A stretch of DNA of 64,000 nt from Magnetospirillum sp. SS-4 (GCF_902729425.1 NZ_CACVCH010000043.1:37695-101694); one strand, 5' to 3'. Shown: positions 47,216-56,175, counted from the first letter of the stretch. Program-made: numbers and translations. Notes: generated from the letters alone by a model not told the origin.

Positions 47216-47752
47216 ATGCTGTTGGATGTCGGAAGTCTGGCCGTCATGGGAGTGACGCTGGGGGCCGTCCTCGGAACCGCCGCCAAGCTGCTGGCGGTTC
47301 CCCACAACCCGCTCGAGGAAGAGATTCTGGAAATGCTGCCGGGTTCGCAATGCGGCCAGTGCGGCTTCGTCGGCTGCGCCCAGTACGCGGCGGCGCTGGC
47401 CAAGGGCGCGGCGCCGGTGACGCTGTGCCCGCCGGGCGGCAAGGGAACCATCGAGGCGCTGGCCCACAAGCTGGGCGTGACCCCGGACATGGGACAGCAC
47501 AAGGAAACCGTGCCCCAGGTCGCCTTCATCGACGAGGACCTGTGCATCGGCTGCCTGCGCTGCATCGGCGAGTGCTGCTCCGACGCCATCGTCGGCGCAC
47601 CGAAGCAGTTGCACACCGTCATCGCCGACGCCTGCCACGCCTGCACCAAATGCGTCAAGGTCTGCCCGACCGAGGCCATTTCCATGCACGCGCTGCCGCC
47701 CTCGATCACCGCCTGGCACTGGCAGAAGCCAGGCGACCCCATGCGTCATTAG
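47216..47752 (+). CDS. rnfB: Rnf complex ferredoxin subunit RnfB
   Basis: RnfB is the membrane-anchored iron-sulfur subunit that accepts electrons from ferredoxin. The 178-residue product has an N-terminal helix, a 4Fe-4S domain with C in GSQCGQCGFVGCAQY and LCPPGG, and two [4Fe-4S] motifs (CIGCLRCIGECC, CHACTKCVKVCP). The first of these has an extra Cys in ECC. A perfect AGGAGG precedes the ATG. Confidence 0.96.
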   Translation: MLLDVGSLAVMGVTLGAVLGTAAKLLAVPHNPLEEEILEMLPGSQCGQCGFVGCAQYAAALAKGAAPVTLCPPGGKGTIEALAHKLGVTPDMGQHKETVPQVAFIDEDLCIGCLRCIGECCSDAIVGAPKQLHTVIADACHACTKCVKVCPTEAISMHALPPSITAWHWQKPGDPMRH

Positions 47753-47764
47753 GAGCGGCGGCCG

Positions 47765-49231
47765 ATGAAGCTGTTTCCCATCATGGGCGGTATCCACCCG
47801 GAGCACCGCAAGGACCTGACCAGCGAGAAGGCCATCGTCGCCATGCCCATGCCGGCGACGCTGTTCCTGCCGTTGCAGCAGCACATCGGCGAACCGGCCG
47901 CCCCCACGGTGGAGGCCGGATATCTGGTGAAGAAGGGCGAATTGCTGGCCCGCAGCGACGGCGCCATCTCGGCCCCGATTCACGCCCCCACCTCGGGGCG
48001 GATCAGGGCCATCGCCGAGATCACCGCCCCGCACCCGTCCGGCCTGCCCATGCCGACCATCATCCTGGAGAGCGACGGCAAGGACGAATGGACCGACCTG
48101 CCCCCTCCCATCGACGATCCCTTCGCCGCACCGCCGCAATCGATCCGCGACCGCGTCGCCGAATGCGGCATCGTCGGCATGGGCGGCGCCACCTTCCCGT
48201 CGGCGGTCAAGCTGGGGCTCGGCACCCAGCGCAAGCTTGAGGTGCTGCTGCTGAACGGCGCCGAATGCGAACCCTACCTTACCTGCGACGACCGCCTGAT
48301 GCGCGAATACGCCGACGAAGTGATCGACGGCGCCCGCATCATGGCCCACGCCCTGGGCGCGCCGAGGGTGATCGTCGCCATCGAGACCAACAAGCCCCAG
48401 GCCATCGAGGCCATGGCCAAGGCCGCCGCCGCCACCGACAACGTCACCATCGCCAAGGTCCCCGCCCGCTATCCCATGGGCGGCGAGCGCCAGTTGACCC
48501 AGGCCGTCACCGGCCTGGAAACCCCGGCGCGCAAGCTGACCGCCGACATGGGCGTGGTGGTCCACAACGTCGCCACCGCGCGGGCGGTGCACGACGCGGT
48601 CCGCCTGGGCCGGCCCCTGATCTCGCGCATCGTCACCGTCAGCGGCGGCGCCGTGCCCAATCCCGGCAATATCGAGGTGCCGCTGGGGGTCAAGGTCTCG
48701 GAACTCCTGGCGTTCTGCGGCGGCGCCGACGGCGCGGCGCGCTTCGTCAGCGGCGGGCCGATGATGGGCCAGCCCCTGCCCAGCCTGGACGTGCCGGTGG
48801 TCAAGGGAAGTTCGGGCATCCTGGCGCTGACCAGGGCCGAGACCCGGGAAAGCGAACCGCAGCCCTGCATCCGCTGCGGATCGTGCATCGCCGCCTGTCC
48901 CTGCGGGCTGGTGCCGATGCAGATGGCCGCCTTCATCCGCGCCGAAAAGATGGCCGAGGCGGTCAGGATCGGGGTTCAGGATTGCGTGTCCTGCGGGTCG
49001 TGCACCTATGTCTGCCCGTCCCACATTCCGCTGGTGCAGTACTTCCGCTACGCCAAGGGCCGCCTCGCCACCCAGGACCGCGAGCGCCGCAAGAACGAAC
49101 AGACCAAGGCCCTGGTCGAGGCGCGCAACGCCAGGCTGGAACGCCTGGCCATGGCGAGGCGCGACGCCGCCGCCCGCGCCAGGGCGCCGCAACCGGAAAC
49201 GGCTCAAGAGGCAGGCAGGATCGCCCCATGA
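47765..49231 (+). CDS. rnfC: Rnf complex subunit RnfC
   Basis: RnfC is the peripheral flavin/iron-sulfur subunit that exchanges electrons with NAD(H). The 488-residue product has the glycine-rich nucleotide region (GIVGMGGATFPSAVKLGLG, NGAECEPYL) and two [4Fe-4S] motifs near the C-terminus (CIRCGSCIAACP and CVSCGSCTYVCP). The tail is Arg/Lys-rich and helical. The stop overlaps the rnfD start by four bases. Confidence 0.97.
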   Translation: MKLFPIMGGIHPEHRKDLTSEKAIVAMPMPATLFLPLQQHIGEPAAPTVEAGYLVKKGELLARSDGAISAPIHAPTSGRIRAIAEITAPHPSGLPMPTIILESDGKDEWTDLPPPIDDPFAAPPQSIRDRVAECGIVGMGGATFPSAVKLGLGTQRKLEVLLLNGAECEPYLTCDDRLMREYADEVIDGARIMAHALGAPRVIVAIETNKPQAIEAMAKAAAATDNVTIAKVPARYPMGGERQLTQAVTGLETPARKLTADMGVVVHNVATARAVHDAVRLGRPLISRIVTVSGGAVPNPGNIEVPLGVKVSELLAFCGGADGAARFVSGGPMMGQPLPSLDVPVVKGSSGILALTRAETRESEPQPCIRCGSCIAACPCGLVPMQMAAFIRAEKMAEAVRIGVQDCVSCGSCTYVCPSHIPLVQYFRYAKGRLATQDRERRKNEQTKALVEARNARLERLAMARRDAAARARAPQPETAQEAGRIAP

Positions 49232-50304
49232 ACACGGTCGTCGAGAAAAGCGGACCCTACACCCACGGGGCCAACAGCATCCAGCGGACCATGTTCACGG
49301 TGCTGGCGGCGCTGGTGCCGGCCACCTTGTTCAATCTCTATCTGTTCGGCTGGCCGGCCATCTTCCTGTTCGCGATGACCATGGCCGCCTGCGTCGCCTG
49401 CGAGGCCGCGTGCGTCCGCATCGGCGGCGGCTCGCCCGCCAACGCCATCGGCAACGGCTCGGTCCTGATCACCGGCTGGCTGCTGGCCCTCAGCCTGCCG
49501 CCCTGGGCGCCCTGGTGGGTGGCGGTGGTCGCCTCGGTGTTCGCCGTCGGCATCGCCAAGCACGCCTTCGGCGGCCTGGGCCAGAATCTGTTCAACCCGG
49601 CCATGGTCGGCCGCGTGGTGGTGCTGGTGTCGTTCCCGGTGCAGATGACCGCCTTCGTGCCGCCCAAGCCGCTGTTCTCGGCCGGCGCCCCCGGCTTCAT
49701 CGAGGGCCTGGGCGTCACCTTCGGGCGCGGCGTCAATCTGGACGGCCTCAGCGCCGCCTCACAGCTCGGCTTCGTCAAGAACGAACTGGCCCGCGGCGTC
49801 CCCGCCCACCAGTCGGTGGAGCAGCTGCCCGGCCTGGGCGAACTGATGTGGGGCTTCCACCCCGGGTCGATGGGCGAGACGGCGGTGCCGCTGCTGCTGC
49901 TGGGCGGCCTGTTCCTGATGTGGCGCAAGGTGATCACCTGGCACATCCCGGTGGGCATGCTGGGAACCCTGCTGCTGCTGGGAACCCTGTTCAGCGCCAT
50001 CGACCCCGGCCGTCACGCCGGCGGCCTGTTCCACCTGATCTCGGGGGCGTCGGTGCTGGGGGCGTTCTTCATCGCCACCGACTACGTCACCTCGCCGGTA
50101 TCCAACGGAGGCCGGCTGGCCTTCGGCATCGGCTGCGGCCTGCTGACCTGGATCATCCGCACCTATGCCGGCTATCCCGAGGGCTTCGCCTTCGCCATCT
50201 TGCTGATGAACGCCATGGCCCCCCTCCTCGACCGCGCGTTCCGGCCACGGATGTTCGGCCGCACCCTGAAGGGCGAGCCGCTGCCGCTGGGGAAATTCAA
50301 ATGA
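49228..50304 (+). CDS. rnfD: Rnf complex subunit RnfD
   Basis: RnfD is a multi-span membrane subunit that usually bears a covalent FMN and binds riboflavin. The 358-residue product shows about ten helices and the family run GGLGQNLFNPAMVGRVVVLVSFP. The flavinylation motif reads DGLSAAS at 172-178, so the acceptor would be Ser178 where most family members have Thr. ApbE is encoded four genes upstream. The start and the rnfC stop overlap as ATGA. Confidence 0.95.
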   Translation: MNTVVEKSGPYTHGANSIQRTMFTVLAALVPATLFNLYLFGWPAIFLFAMTMAACVACEAACVRIGGGSPANAIGNGSVLITGWLLALSLPPWAPWWVAVVASVFAVGIAKHAFGGLGQNLFNPAMVGRVVVLVSFPVQMTAFVPPKPLFSAGAPGFIEGLGVTFGRGVNLDGLSAASQLGFVKNELARGVPAHQSVEQLPGLGELMWGFHPGSMGETAVPLLLLGGLFLMWRKVITWHIPVGMLGTLLLLGTLFSAIDPGRHAGGLFHLISGASVLGAFFIATDYVTSPVSNGGRLAFGIGCGLLTWIIRTYAGYPEGFAFAILLMNAMAPLLDRAFRPRMFGRTLKGEPLPLGKFK

Positions 50305-50909
50305 GTGAGATTCGTCCCGCCTGGCTCCACGCGGCCATCCTCGGAGGATTCTGCACCGTCTTCGGAACGGCGCTGGCGCTGACCGACGGCGCCACCAGGG
50401 AGCCGATCCGCCAACGCGCCCTCGAAGACAAGATGGCGTCGCTGGCCCAGGTGATTCCCGGAACCATCCACGACAACAACCCGGTCAGCGATTCCATCAC
50501 CCTGCCCGGACGGGACGGGACCGAGACGGTGGTCTACCGGGCGATGATGGGGAACCGGGCCACCGGATTCGCCTACGAGGTCACCGCCCCGGGCGGTTAT
50601 TCCGGCCCCATCAAGCTCATGCTGGGAATCGCCCCCGATGGCAAGCTGCTGGGCGTGCGCGTCATCTCCCATAAGGAGACCCCCGGCCTGGGCGACAAGA
50701 TCGAGGTCGCCAAAAGCGACTGGATCACCCGCTTCACCGGCCTCGGCATGGGCGACCCGCCGGCCGAGAAATGGGCGGTCCGGAAGGATGGCGGCCAGTT
50801 CGACCAGTTCTCGGGCGCCACCATCACGCCCCGCGCCGTGATCGGCGGCATCCGCGCCGGCATGGAGTTCTTCGCCGCCAACGCGCCCCGCATGATGGAG
50901 ACCAGGTGA
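50301..50909 (+). CDS. rnfG: Rnf complex flavoprotein subunit RnfG
   Basis: RnfG is a periplasm-facing, membrane-anchored flavoprotein with FMN attached to a Thr. The 202-residue product has one N-terminal helix (WLHAAILGGFCTVFGTALALT) and the flavinylation motif DQFSGAT (acceptor Thr174). GIAPDGKLLGVRVISHKETPGLGDKIE is the typical FMN-domain core. It overlaps rnfD (ATGA) and rnfE by one base. Confidence 0.96.
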   Translation: MSEIRPAWLHAAILGGFCTVFGTALALTDGATREPIRQRALEDKMASLAQVIPGTIHDNNPVSDSITLPGRDGTETVVYRAMMGNRATGFAYEVTAPGGYSGPIKLMLGIAPDGKLLGVRVISHKETPGLGDKIEVAKSDWITRFTGLGMGDPPAEKWAVRKDGGQFDQFSGATITPRAVIGGIRAGMEFFAANAPRMMETR

Positions 50910-51583
50910 TGTCGGCCGATTACGGACAGATCGTCAAGGACGGATTGTGGAAGAACAACGGCGTGCTGTGCATGATGCTGGGCCTGTGCCCGGCCATGGC
51001 CATGACCGGAACCGCCACCAACGGCCTGGGCATGGGACTGGCGACCACGGTGGTCATGGCGTCGTCCAGCCTGATGGTGGCGCTGCTGCGCAACTACGTC
51101 ACCCACGAGATCCGCATCCCGACCTACATCCTGATGGTGGCGACCAACGTCACCGTGGTCGACATGGTGATGAACGCCTGGCTGCACGAACTCTACAAGG
51201 TCCTGGGCCTGTTCATCCCGCTGATCGTCGCCAATTGCCTGCCGCTGGCCCGGATGGAAGCCTTCGCCGCCAAGGAGCGGCCGCTGCCGTCGCTGGTGGA
51301 CGGAACCTGCGTCGGCCTCGGCTTCACCTTCGCGCTGGTCCTGATCGGCGGCGTGCGCGAGATCATCGGCCAGGGCACCTTGTTCGCCGACGCGGCCCTG
51401 CTGCTGGGGCCGGCCTTCAAGGTCATCGAGCTTCGGATCATGCCCGCCGACTGGGGCATCCTGGTCATGATCCTGCCGCCGGGCGCCTTCCTGGTCGCGG
51501 GCCTGCTGGTGGTCGCCAAGCGGATGATCGATCTTGCCGCCAGCGGGAAGACCGCTGCCGCCGGCGTCGCCACAAGCGCCTGA
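50909..51583 (+). CDS. rnfE: Rnf complex subunit RnfE
   Basis: RnfE is the second NqrDE/RnfAE-type membrane subunit. The 224-residue product has about six helices and the paired motifs WKNNGVLCMMLGLCPAMAMTGTA and IVANCLPLARMEAFA. The conserved cysteines in LGLC and VANC are present, as expected for the intramembrane iron-sulfur site that RnfA and RnfE share. The stop is 18 bases before rnfH. Confidence 0.96.
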   Translation: MSADYGQIVKDGLWKNNGVLCMMLGLCPAMAMTGTATNGLGMGLATTVVMASSSLMVALLRNYVTHEIRIPTYILMVATNVTVVDMVMNAWLHELYKVLGLFIPLIVANCLPLARMEAFAAKERPLPSLVDGTCVGLGFTFALVLIGGVREIIGQGTLFADAALLLGPAFKVIELRIMPADWGILVMILPPGAFLVAGLLVVAKRMIDLAASGKTAAAGVATSA

Positions 51584-51601
51584 CGTTAAGGAGAGGAAGA
51601 C

Positions 51602-51889
51602 ATGCTGAAGGTCGGAGTCGTCTACGCCATACCCGCCCGCCAGTCCTGGCTGACCGTCGACGTGCCGGAAGGCACCTCGGTGCGCGACGCCATCGAGAAG
51701 TCGGGCATCCTTCACCAGTTCCCCGAGATAAACCTGGAAAGCCAGAAGGTCGGCATCTTCGGCAAGGCCACCACCCTTGACGCCGTCGTCGAGGAAGGCG
51801 CGCGCGTCGAGATCTATCGCCCCATCACCGCCGACCCCAAGACCGTCAGGCGGCGTCCCAGGGAAGCCGCCGAAGGAGTCGCGGGATGA
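51602..51889 (+). CDS. rnfH: RnfH (UPF0125, ubiquitin-like fold)
   Basis: The 95-residue product is of the RnfH/UPF0125 family, small proteins with a beta-grasp fold (VGVVYAIPARQSWLTVDVPEGTSVRDAIEKSGIL, VGIFGKATTLDAVVEEGARVEIYRPI). Its role in the Rnf system is not defined. The ribosome site is GGAGAGGA. Its stop overlaps the start of the next gene as ATGA. Confidence 0.93.
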   Translation: MLKVGVVYAIPARQSWLTVDVPEGTSVRDAIEKSGILHQFPEINLESQKVGIFGKATTLDAVVEEGARVEIYRPITADPKTVRRRPREAAEGVAG

Positions 51890-52299
51890 CCACCCAGGAT
51901 CTGACGGTGGCCCAGGCGGTCGCCTATGCCGTGCTCTACGCCCTGGAAACCGAGGCCGGCGCGTCGTGGAAGACCTGGGCCCACATCTGGCTGAAGGGCG
52001 ACGACCGCTCCGCCACCTCGGCGCATCAGGCCACCGGCATGGCCGAGACCCAGGCGGCCCGGCACGCCGCCATGGCGGCCCGCCTGCTGGCCGAGGCCTG
52101 CCAGTTCCAGACCGAGGCCGCCATGCTGACCTCGGAGAACCGCAACGCCCTGTGGCAGATGGACCAGTACGACCAGCGGCAGTCCCAATGCCTGCACGAG
52201 GTCACCGAATCCCTGCACGCCTCCACCAGCGCCTCGCCGCCGGCGCCGGACTGCCCCCGCGACAACTCGCTGCGGGCCAGGGTGGTCCGCGAGTTCTAG
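51886..52299 (+). CDS. Hypothetical protein coupled to rnfH
   Basis: The 137-residue product is not recognised. It looks soluble and mostly helical: an N-terminal AQAVAYAVLYALETEAGASWKTWAHIW segment, then Ala/Gln/Glu-rich helices (QAARHAAMAARLLAEACQFQTEAAML). Its C-terminus is disordered and Pro-rich. It overlaps rnfH by four bases and codon use is like the neighbours, so it is a real gene of the rnf operon. Two cysteines are in ACQF and QCLH. Confidence 0.7.
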   Translation: MTTQDLTVAQAVAYAVLYALETEAGASWKTWAHIWLKGDDRSATSAHQATGMAETQAARHAAMAARLLAEACQFQTEAAMLTSENRNALWQMDQYDQRQSQCLHEVTESLHASTSASPPAPDCPRDNSLRARVVREF

Positions 52300-52362
52300 C
52301 AGGCTGCTAGGTTCGAGACTCAATCAGGCCCACCAGATGACGATAGCCGCGAGCGCCGGACA

Positions 52363-53712
52363 TCACCCCTCCTTGTCACGGATTCCAAGGCGGCGCAGCT
52401 TCTCCCAAAGGGTCTTGCGGGTAATTCCCAGCACCTCGGCGGCATGGCTCATATGCCCCCCATGCCGTTCCAGGGTCATGAGGAGATAGTCGCGCTCGCA
52501 GGCCATCAGATATTCGGCCAGCGATTCCGAGGCGCGCGACGACGTCTCCCGGTCCCCGTCGAAATTCCGGCCGAAGAATGCCTCGGCGTCGAGCAGCGGA
52601 CCGCTGGACAGGATGCAGGCGCGTTCCACCGCATGCCGCAATTCCCGGATATTGCCGGGCCAGGCGTAGTTCATCAATGCCTGCTCGGTTCTCGGGTCGA
52701 GCCGCCGGGCCTCGTCGGGATGCTTCCGATTGAACTCGTCCACGAACTTGCGCACGAACCAGCGGATATCGTCCCGCCGCTCGCGCAGCGGCGGGATATG
52801 GGTATGGATGACGTGGATGCGGTAATAGAGATCCTCGCGGAACTGGCCGGCCCCGACCATCGCCTTCAGGTCGCGATGGGTGGCGCAGACCAGACGGAAT
52901 TCCGAGGACAGCAACGCCTCGCCCCCCAGCCGGACGAACTTCCTCTCCTGAAGGACGCGCAGCAGCTTGGCCTGCATCAGGGGCGGCATCTCGCCGATTT
53001 CGTCCAGGAACAAGGTGCCGCCATCGGCCTGTTCCAGATAGCCCCGCTTGGATTTGACCGCCCCGGTGAAAGCGCCGCGTTCGTGGCCGAACAATTCCGC
53101 CTCCATCAGCGATTCCGGAATCGAGGCGCAGTTGACCGCGATGAAGGGAGCGCCGTCGCCGAAAGCGTGATGATGGAAAAGCTGGGCCACATGCTCCTTG
53201 CCCACTCCGGACTCGCCGGTGATGAGCAGCGCCTGGGTGTGCCGGGCGAGGCGGGGCAGAGACCCGGCGATCCGCCGCATGATCGACGACACGCCCAGGG
53301 ACTCGTCGGCGGTGCCGGCGCCGGCGCCGAAATCGCTCGCCAGGGTGGAAACCTTCTGGACCAGCACGTCGACATCGAACGGCTTGGTGACGTAATCGGC
53401 CGCGCCGGCCTTCAGCAGTTCCACCGCCTGATCGATGGTGCCGTAGGCGGTCATGAACAGGAAGGGAGGAAGCATCGGCTGGCGTCGCGTCAGTTCGAGA
53501 AACAGTTCGCCGCCGTTGCGATCCGGCAGGTGGAGGTCGCTGACGACGATGCCGAAGCGGTGGCCGGCGATGGCCGCCTCCGCCTCGGCGGCGGTGCGGC
53601 ACCACGTTACCTCGAACCCCTCGAATCCAAGAAGCTGGACGAGCGATTCCCCCATGATCTCGTCGTCCTCGACCAGGCACAGGCGTGGCCGCGTCTCAGA
53701 CGGATTCGACAT
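52363..53712 (-). CDS. arxR: NtrC-family sigma-54 response regulator, ArxR/AioR-like
   Basis: The 449-residue product has a receiver domain (D59 in VVSDLHLPD, K110 in VTKPFD), an AAA+ domain with Walker A GESGVGK at 166-172 and the sigma-54 contact loop GAFTGA at 213-218, and a C-terminal Fis-type helix-turn-helix (GHMSHAAEVLGITRKTLWEKLRRLG). It should activate a sigma-54 promoter. The start overlaps the end of the kinase gene by 17 bases. The probable target is the promoter at 56240 in front of the molybdoenzyme operon. The arx name rests on gene order. Confidence 0.85.
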   Translation of the reverse strand: MSNPSETRPRLCLVEDDEIMGESLVQLLGFEGFEVTWCRTAAEAEAAIAGHRFGIVVSDLHLPDRNGGELFLELTRRQPMLPPFLFMTAYGTIDQAVELLKAGAADYVTKPFDVDVLVQKVSTLASDFGAGAGTADESLGVSSIMRRIAGSLPRLARHTQALLITGESGVGKEHVAQLFHHHAFGDGAPFIAVNCASIPESLMEAELFGHERGAFTGAVKSKRGYLEQADGGTLFLDEIGEMPPLMQAKLLRVLQERKFVRLGGEALLSSEFRLVCATHRDLKAMVGAGQFREDLYYRIHVIHTHIPPLRERRDDIRWFVRKFVDEFNRKHPDEARRLDPRTEQALMNYAWPGNIRELRHAVERACILSSGPLLDAEAFFGRNFDGDRETSSRASESLAEYLMACERDYLLMTLERHGGHMSHAAEVLGITRKTLWEKLRRLGIRDKEG

Positions 53713-55147
53713 AGAAGATCTCGATGCTGAACGTGGTGCAACCGGGCTCGCTTTCCACGAAGATGCCTCCCTTCAATTGCTGGACGATCTGGTAGACGAT
53801 CCACAGGCCGAGACCGTGACCCTTTTCCCGGCTGCTGGAAAAGGGTTCGAACAGATAGGGCATCCGCTCGTCGGGAATGTGCTGGCCGTCGTTGCAGACC
53901 GACAGCCGCAGCAGGCCATCCTCGGCCGAGAGGCCGACCCGGACGTGACCGCCCTCGCCGGCGGCGGTGATGGCGTTGAGCAGGAGGTTGAGCAGAATCT
54001 GCCGCAGCAGCGTCGCCGGCAGCGGAACCGTGGAGGTCAGGGGCGAGGCCACGGTGATGGCGACCGAGCGGAGATGCGCCTCCGCCTCGATCAGGATCAG
54101 CAGATCCTCGACGTCGGCGGGCGAGAAATCGCGGTCCTCGGTCCGGGTCTCGACCAGCAGGGCGGCGACGGTATTGCGGATTTGGGAGATGCCGCGCTCC
54201 AGTAGCGCCAGGGTCTGGTTGGCCATGGGATCGGCGCCACCGTGGCGCTGATAGGTCTTGATGGCGGTGAGCATGCCACCCAGCGGATTGTTGATCTCGT
54301 GGGCGATGCCCGCCGATAGGCGGCCCAGGGCGGCCAGCCGCTCGGAGACCAGCATCTGGCTTTCCAAATCCTGCTTGTTCTTGAGTTCTCCCACCATGCG
54401 GCGGAAGGCGTCGCCCAACTGGCCGATCTCGTCCCGGCTTCTGGGCAGCTTGGCCAGACGCGCCACCTCCAGGTCCTCGGGGACCTGGCGCATGGCCTCG
54501 GACAGCGCCAGCAGCGGCGCGCCGGTGCGCCGGGCCCACAGCCACGAAATCGGCAGCAGGACGATCAGCACCAGCAGGGTCACCGCCGCCACCCGTCGGA
54601 CGAGGTCGAAGTAGCGCGGCAACAGGGCCGACTTGGCATAGCCCAGCACCACTTGCCCCAGCCGTTCGCCATCGGCGGTCAGGGGCGACACCACGAAGTA
54701 CAGCGACGACCCGGACGGCTCCACCACCTGCTGCTCGACATCCTCGCCCCAGGATATGGCGGTGATCAGCGATTCCAGATCGCCCCCCAGATCCTGGGGG
54801 CGGGCGCCGATCGGAAAGTCGCGCGGCCGGCTGGCGACGAACACCCGCCGCTCGGCATCGAGCACCAGCATGACCTCGGCCTGAAGTTCCGGGGCGGCGG
54901 GATGGGCCTCGCGCGATAACTGGAGTATCTCGAAGGCCCGCCACAGATCGTCATGCAGCACCGGGGCCACCAGGGTGCTGGCCAACAGGCGCCCGATACT
55001 CTTGGCGTGGGTGTCCAGGTTCTGGCGCATATCCTCGTAATCCCGCGCCAGCAGGGCCACGGTGACCGCCAGGGCGGTTCCCAGCACCGCCCCCATCACC
55101 CGGAGAGGTATCTTCCAGCGCAGAGACAGGTCGAAGAACAGGGTCAC
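53696..55147 (-). CDS. arxS: Sensor histidine kinase, ArxS/AioS-like
   Basis: The 483-residue kinase has two membrane helices (about 15-34 and 188-204), a periplasmic sensor domain between them, then HAMP, the H box with H283 (AGIAHEINNPLGGM), and an ATPase domain with NLLLNAITAAG and HGLGLWIV. The family variant with HEINNP is common in NtrB-like kinases. The GTG at 55147 overlaps the stop of the binding-protein gene (GTGA). Together with arxX it forms a three-component sensor in which the binding protein probably contacts the kinase periplasmic domain. Confidence 0.85.
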   Translation of the reverse strand: MTLFFDLSLRWKIPLRVMGAVLGTALAVTVALLARDYEDMRQNLDTHAKSIGRLLASTLVAPVLHDDLWRAFEILQLSREAHPAAPELQAEVMLVLDAERRVFVASRPRDFPIGARPQDLGGDLESLITAISWGEDVEQQVVEPSGSSLYFVVSPLTADGERLGQVVLGYAKSALLPRYFDLVRRVAAVTLLVLIVLLPISWLWARRTGAPLLALSEAMRQVPEDLEVARLAKLPRSRDEIGQLGDAFRRMVGELKNKQDLESQMLVSERLAALGRLSAGIAHEINNPLGGMLTAIKTYQRHGGADPMANQTLALLERGISQIRNTVAALLVETRTEDRDFSPADVEDLLILIEAEAHLRSVAITVASPLTSTVPLPATLLRQILLNLLLNAITAAGEGGHVRVGLSAEDGLLRLSVCNDGQHIPDERMPYLFEPFSSSREKGHGLGLWIVYQIVQQLKGGIFVESEPGCTTFSIEIFYVESV

Positions 55148-56052
55148 GGCCGATGCACCCTCTCGACCATGCGCACGATGCCGTCGTATAGCCCGGGATG
55201 GCCCTCGACGAAGCCGTCCAGGCGCAACCTGCCCAGCAATTCGCGCCCCTGGAGATCGTCCTTCATTCCCAGCAGCACGGAACGGAATCGCCGCAACTCG
55301 TCCTCGGGAATGGAATGGCGGGCGAGGAACGGGGGATGGCCGAGAAAGGGCGACTTCTCGACGATGCGGGTGGCGCCGGCCAGATCGGGCCGGACCTCCG
55401 CCAGGGTTTCCCAGACATACCCGTCGACGGCGCCGCCGCTGGCCAGGCCGATGCTGACCGCCTCGACCACCTTGCGGTGCGACCAGGTGAAGAAGGTCCG
55501 GGAAAAGAACGTGGCCGGGTTGATTCCGGCCGAGATCAGCGCGTACTGGGGGTAAAGGTATCCGGAATTGGAATCCGGGTCGGAATAGGCGAACACCGTG
55601 CCGCGCAGATCGGCCAGGGCGCGGATGCCGGGATTGTGGGCGTCGGTGATCAGGTAGGACTGGTAGAAGGGTTGCCCGTGCCATAGCGGCACCGCCACAA
55701 GCCGCATCTCGCGCTGGTGGCGGACATAGGGGTAGCCGCACAGCCAGGCGAAATCGATCTTGCCGGCACGGATCAGGTCGACCACCTCGCGGTAATTGCC
55801 ACGCTGGACGAAGGCCACCGGCCGGGCCAGCTGTTCCTGGAACCATTCCCGCCAGCGGGCGGTGAAGCTCATCTGGTCGTCGAGGAATACCGGCGTCAGG
55901 CCGATCCGCACCGTTCCCTTTTCAAGGACGGCCGCCTCGGCGGCTCGGACCGTCAGCAACGGTAATCCGGACAGCGCCGACACGCCGCCGGCCTGCGCCA
56001 GGAATCGCCGGCGTCCGATACCTTCCCTGTTCAAGGAGCGTTCACGGGTCAT
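55144..56052 (-). CDS. arxX: PhnD-like periplasmic binding protein, ArxX/AioX-like sensor
   Basis: The 302-residue product has a twin-arginine signal (GRRRFLAQAGGVSALSGLPLL) and a PhnD-type binding-protein fold (VRIGLTPVFLDDQ, LRGTVFAYSDPDSNSGYLYP). In AioX a cysteine at about position 108 is needed to bind arsenite. Here the only cysteine of the protein is Cys105, in AWLCGYPY, at a comparable place. No permease or ATPase gene is adjacent, so it is a sensor rather than a transporter component. It is the first gene of the leftward arxX-S-R operon. Confidence 0.8.
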   Translation of the reverse strand: MTRERSLNREGIGRRRFLAQAGGVSALSGLPLLTVRAAEAAVLEKGTVRIGLTPVFLDDQMSFTARWREWFQEQLARPVAFVQRGNYREVVDLIRAGKIDFAWLCGYPYVRHQREMRLVAVPLWHGQPFYQSYLITDAHNPGIRALADLRGTVFAYSDPDSNSGYLYPQYALISAGINPATFFSRTFFTWSHRKVVEAVSIGLASGGAVDGYVWETLAEVRPDLAGATRIVEKSPFLGHPPFLARHSIPEDELRRFRSVLLGMKDDLQGRELLGRLRLDGFVEGHPGLYDGIVRMVERVHRP

Positions 56053-56111
56053 GCCGGCGATGATAGGGGGAGACGGGCCGTTCCGCCATCATCCGCATGG
56101 AAAATTTTAGG

Positions 56112-56131
56112 GTGTTACGCCAGCGTAACAC
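56112..56131. promoter_or_regulatory. Perfect palindrome GTGTTACG-N4-CGTAACAC, candidate ArxR enhancer site
   Basis: Two perfect 8-base arms flank CCAG. The site lies about 110-130 bases upstream of the sigma-54 promoter, a normal distance for an NtrC-type activator, and 60 bases upstream of arxX. The length and form match Fis-type dimer sites. Confidence 0.7.
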
Positions 56132-56156
56132 ATTGCAATGCAACAATTTCATCGGA

Positions 56157-56175
56157 TGTTACGCTGCGGGAACGC
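56157..56175. promoter_or_regulatory. Second, degenerate copy of the TGTTACG half-site
   Basis: TGTTACGC is repeated at 56158-56165, with a poorer inverted arm (GGGAACG). Its start is about 45 bases from the first palindrome, roughly four helical turns. Paired enhancer sites are usual for NtrC-type activators. Confidence 0.45.

Noticed and set aside
47171..49207. A 678-codon minus-strand frame across rnfB and rnfC
   Set aside because: It has no family resemblance and runs opposite two clear iron-sulfur proteins.
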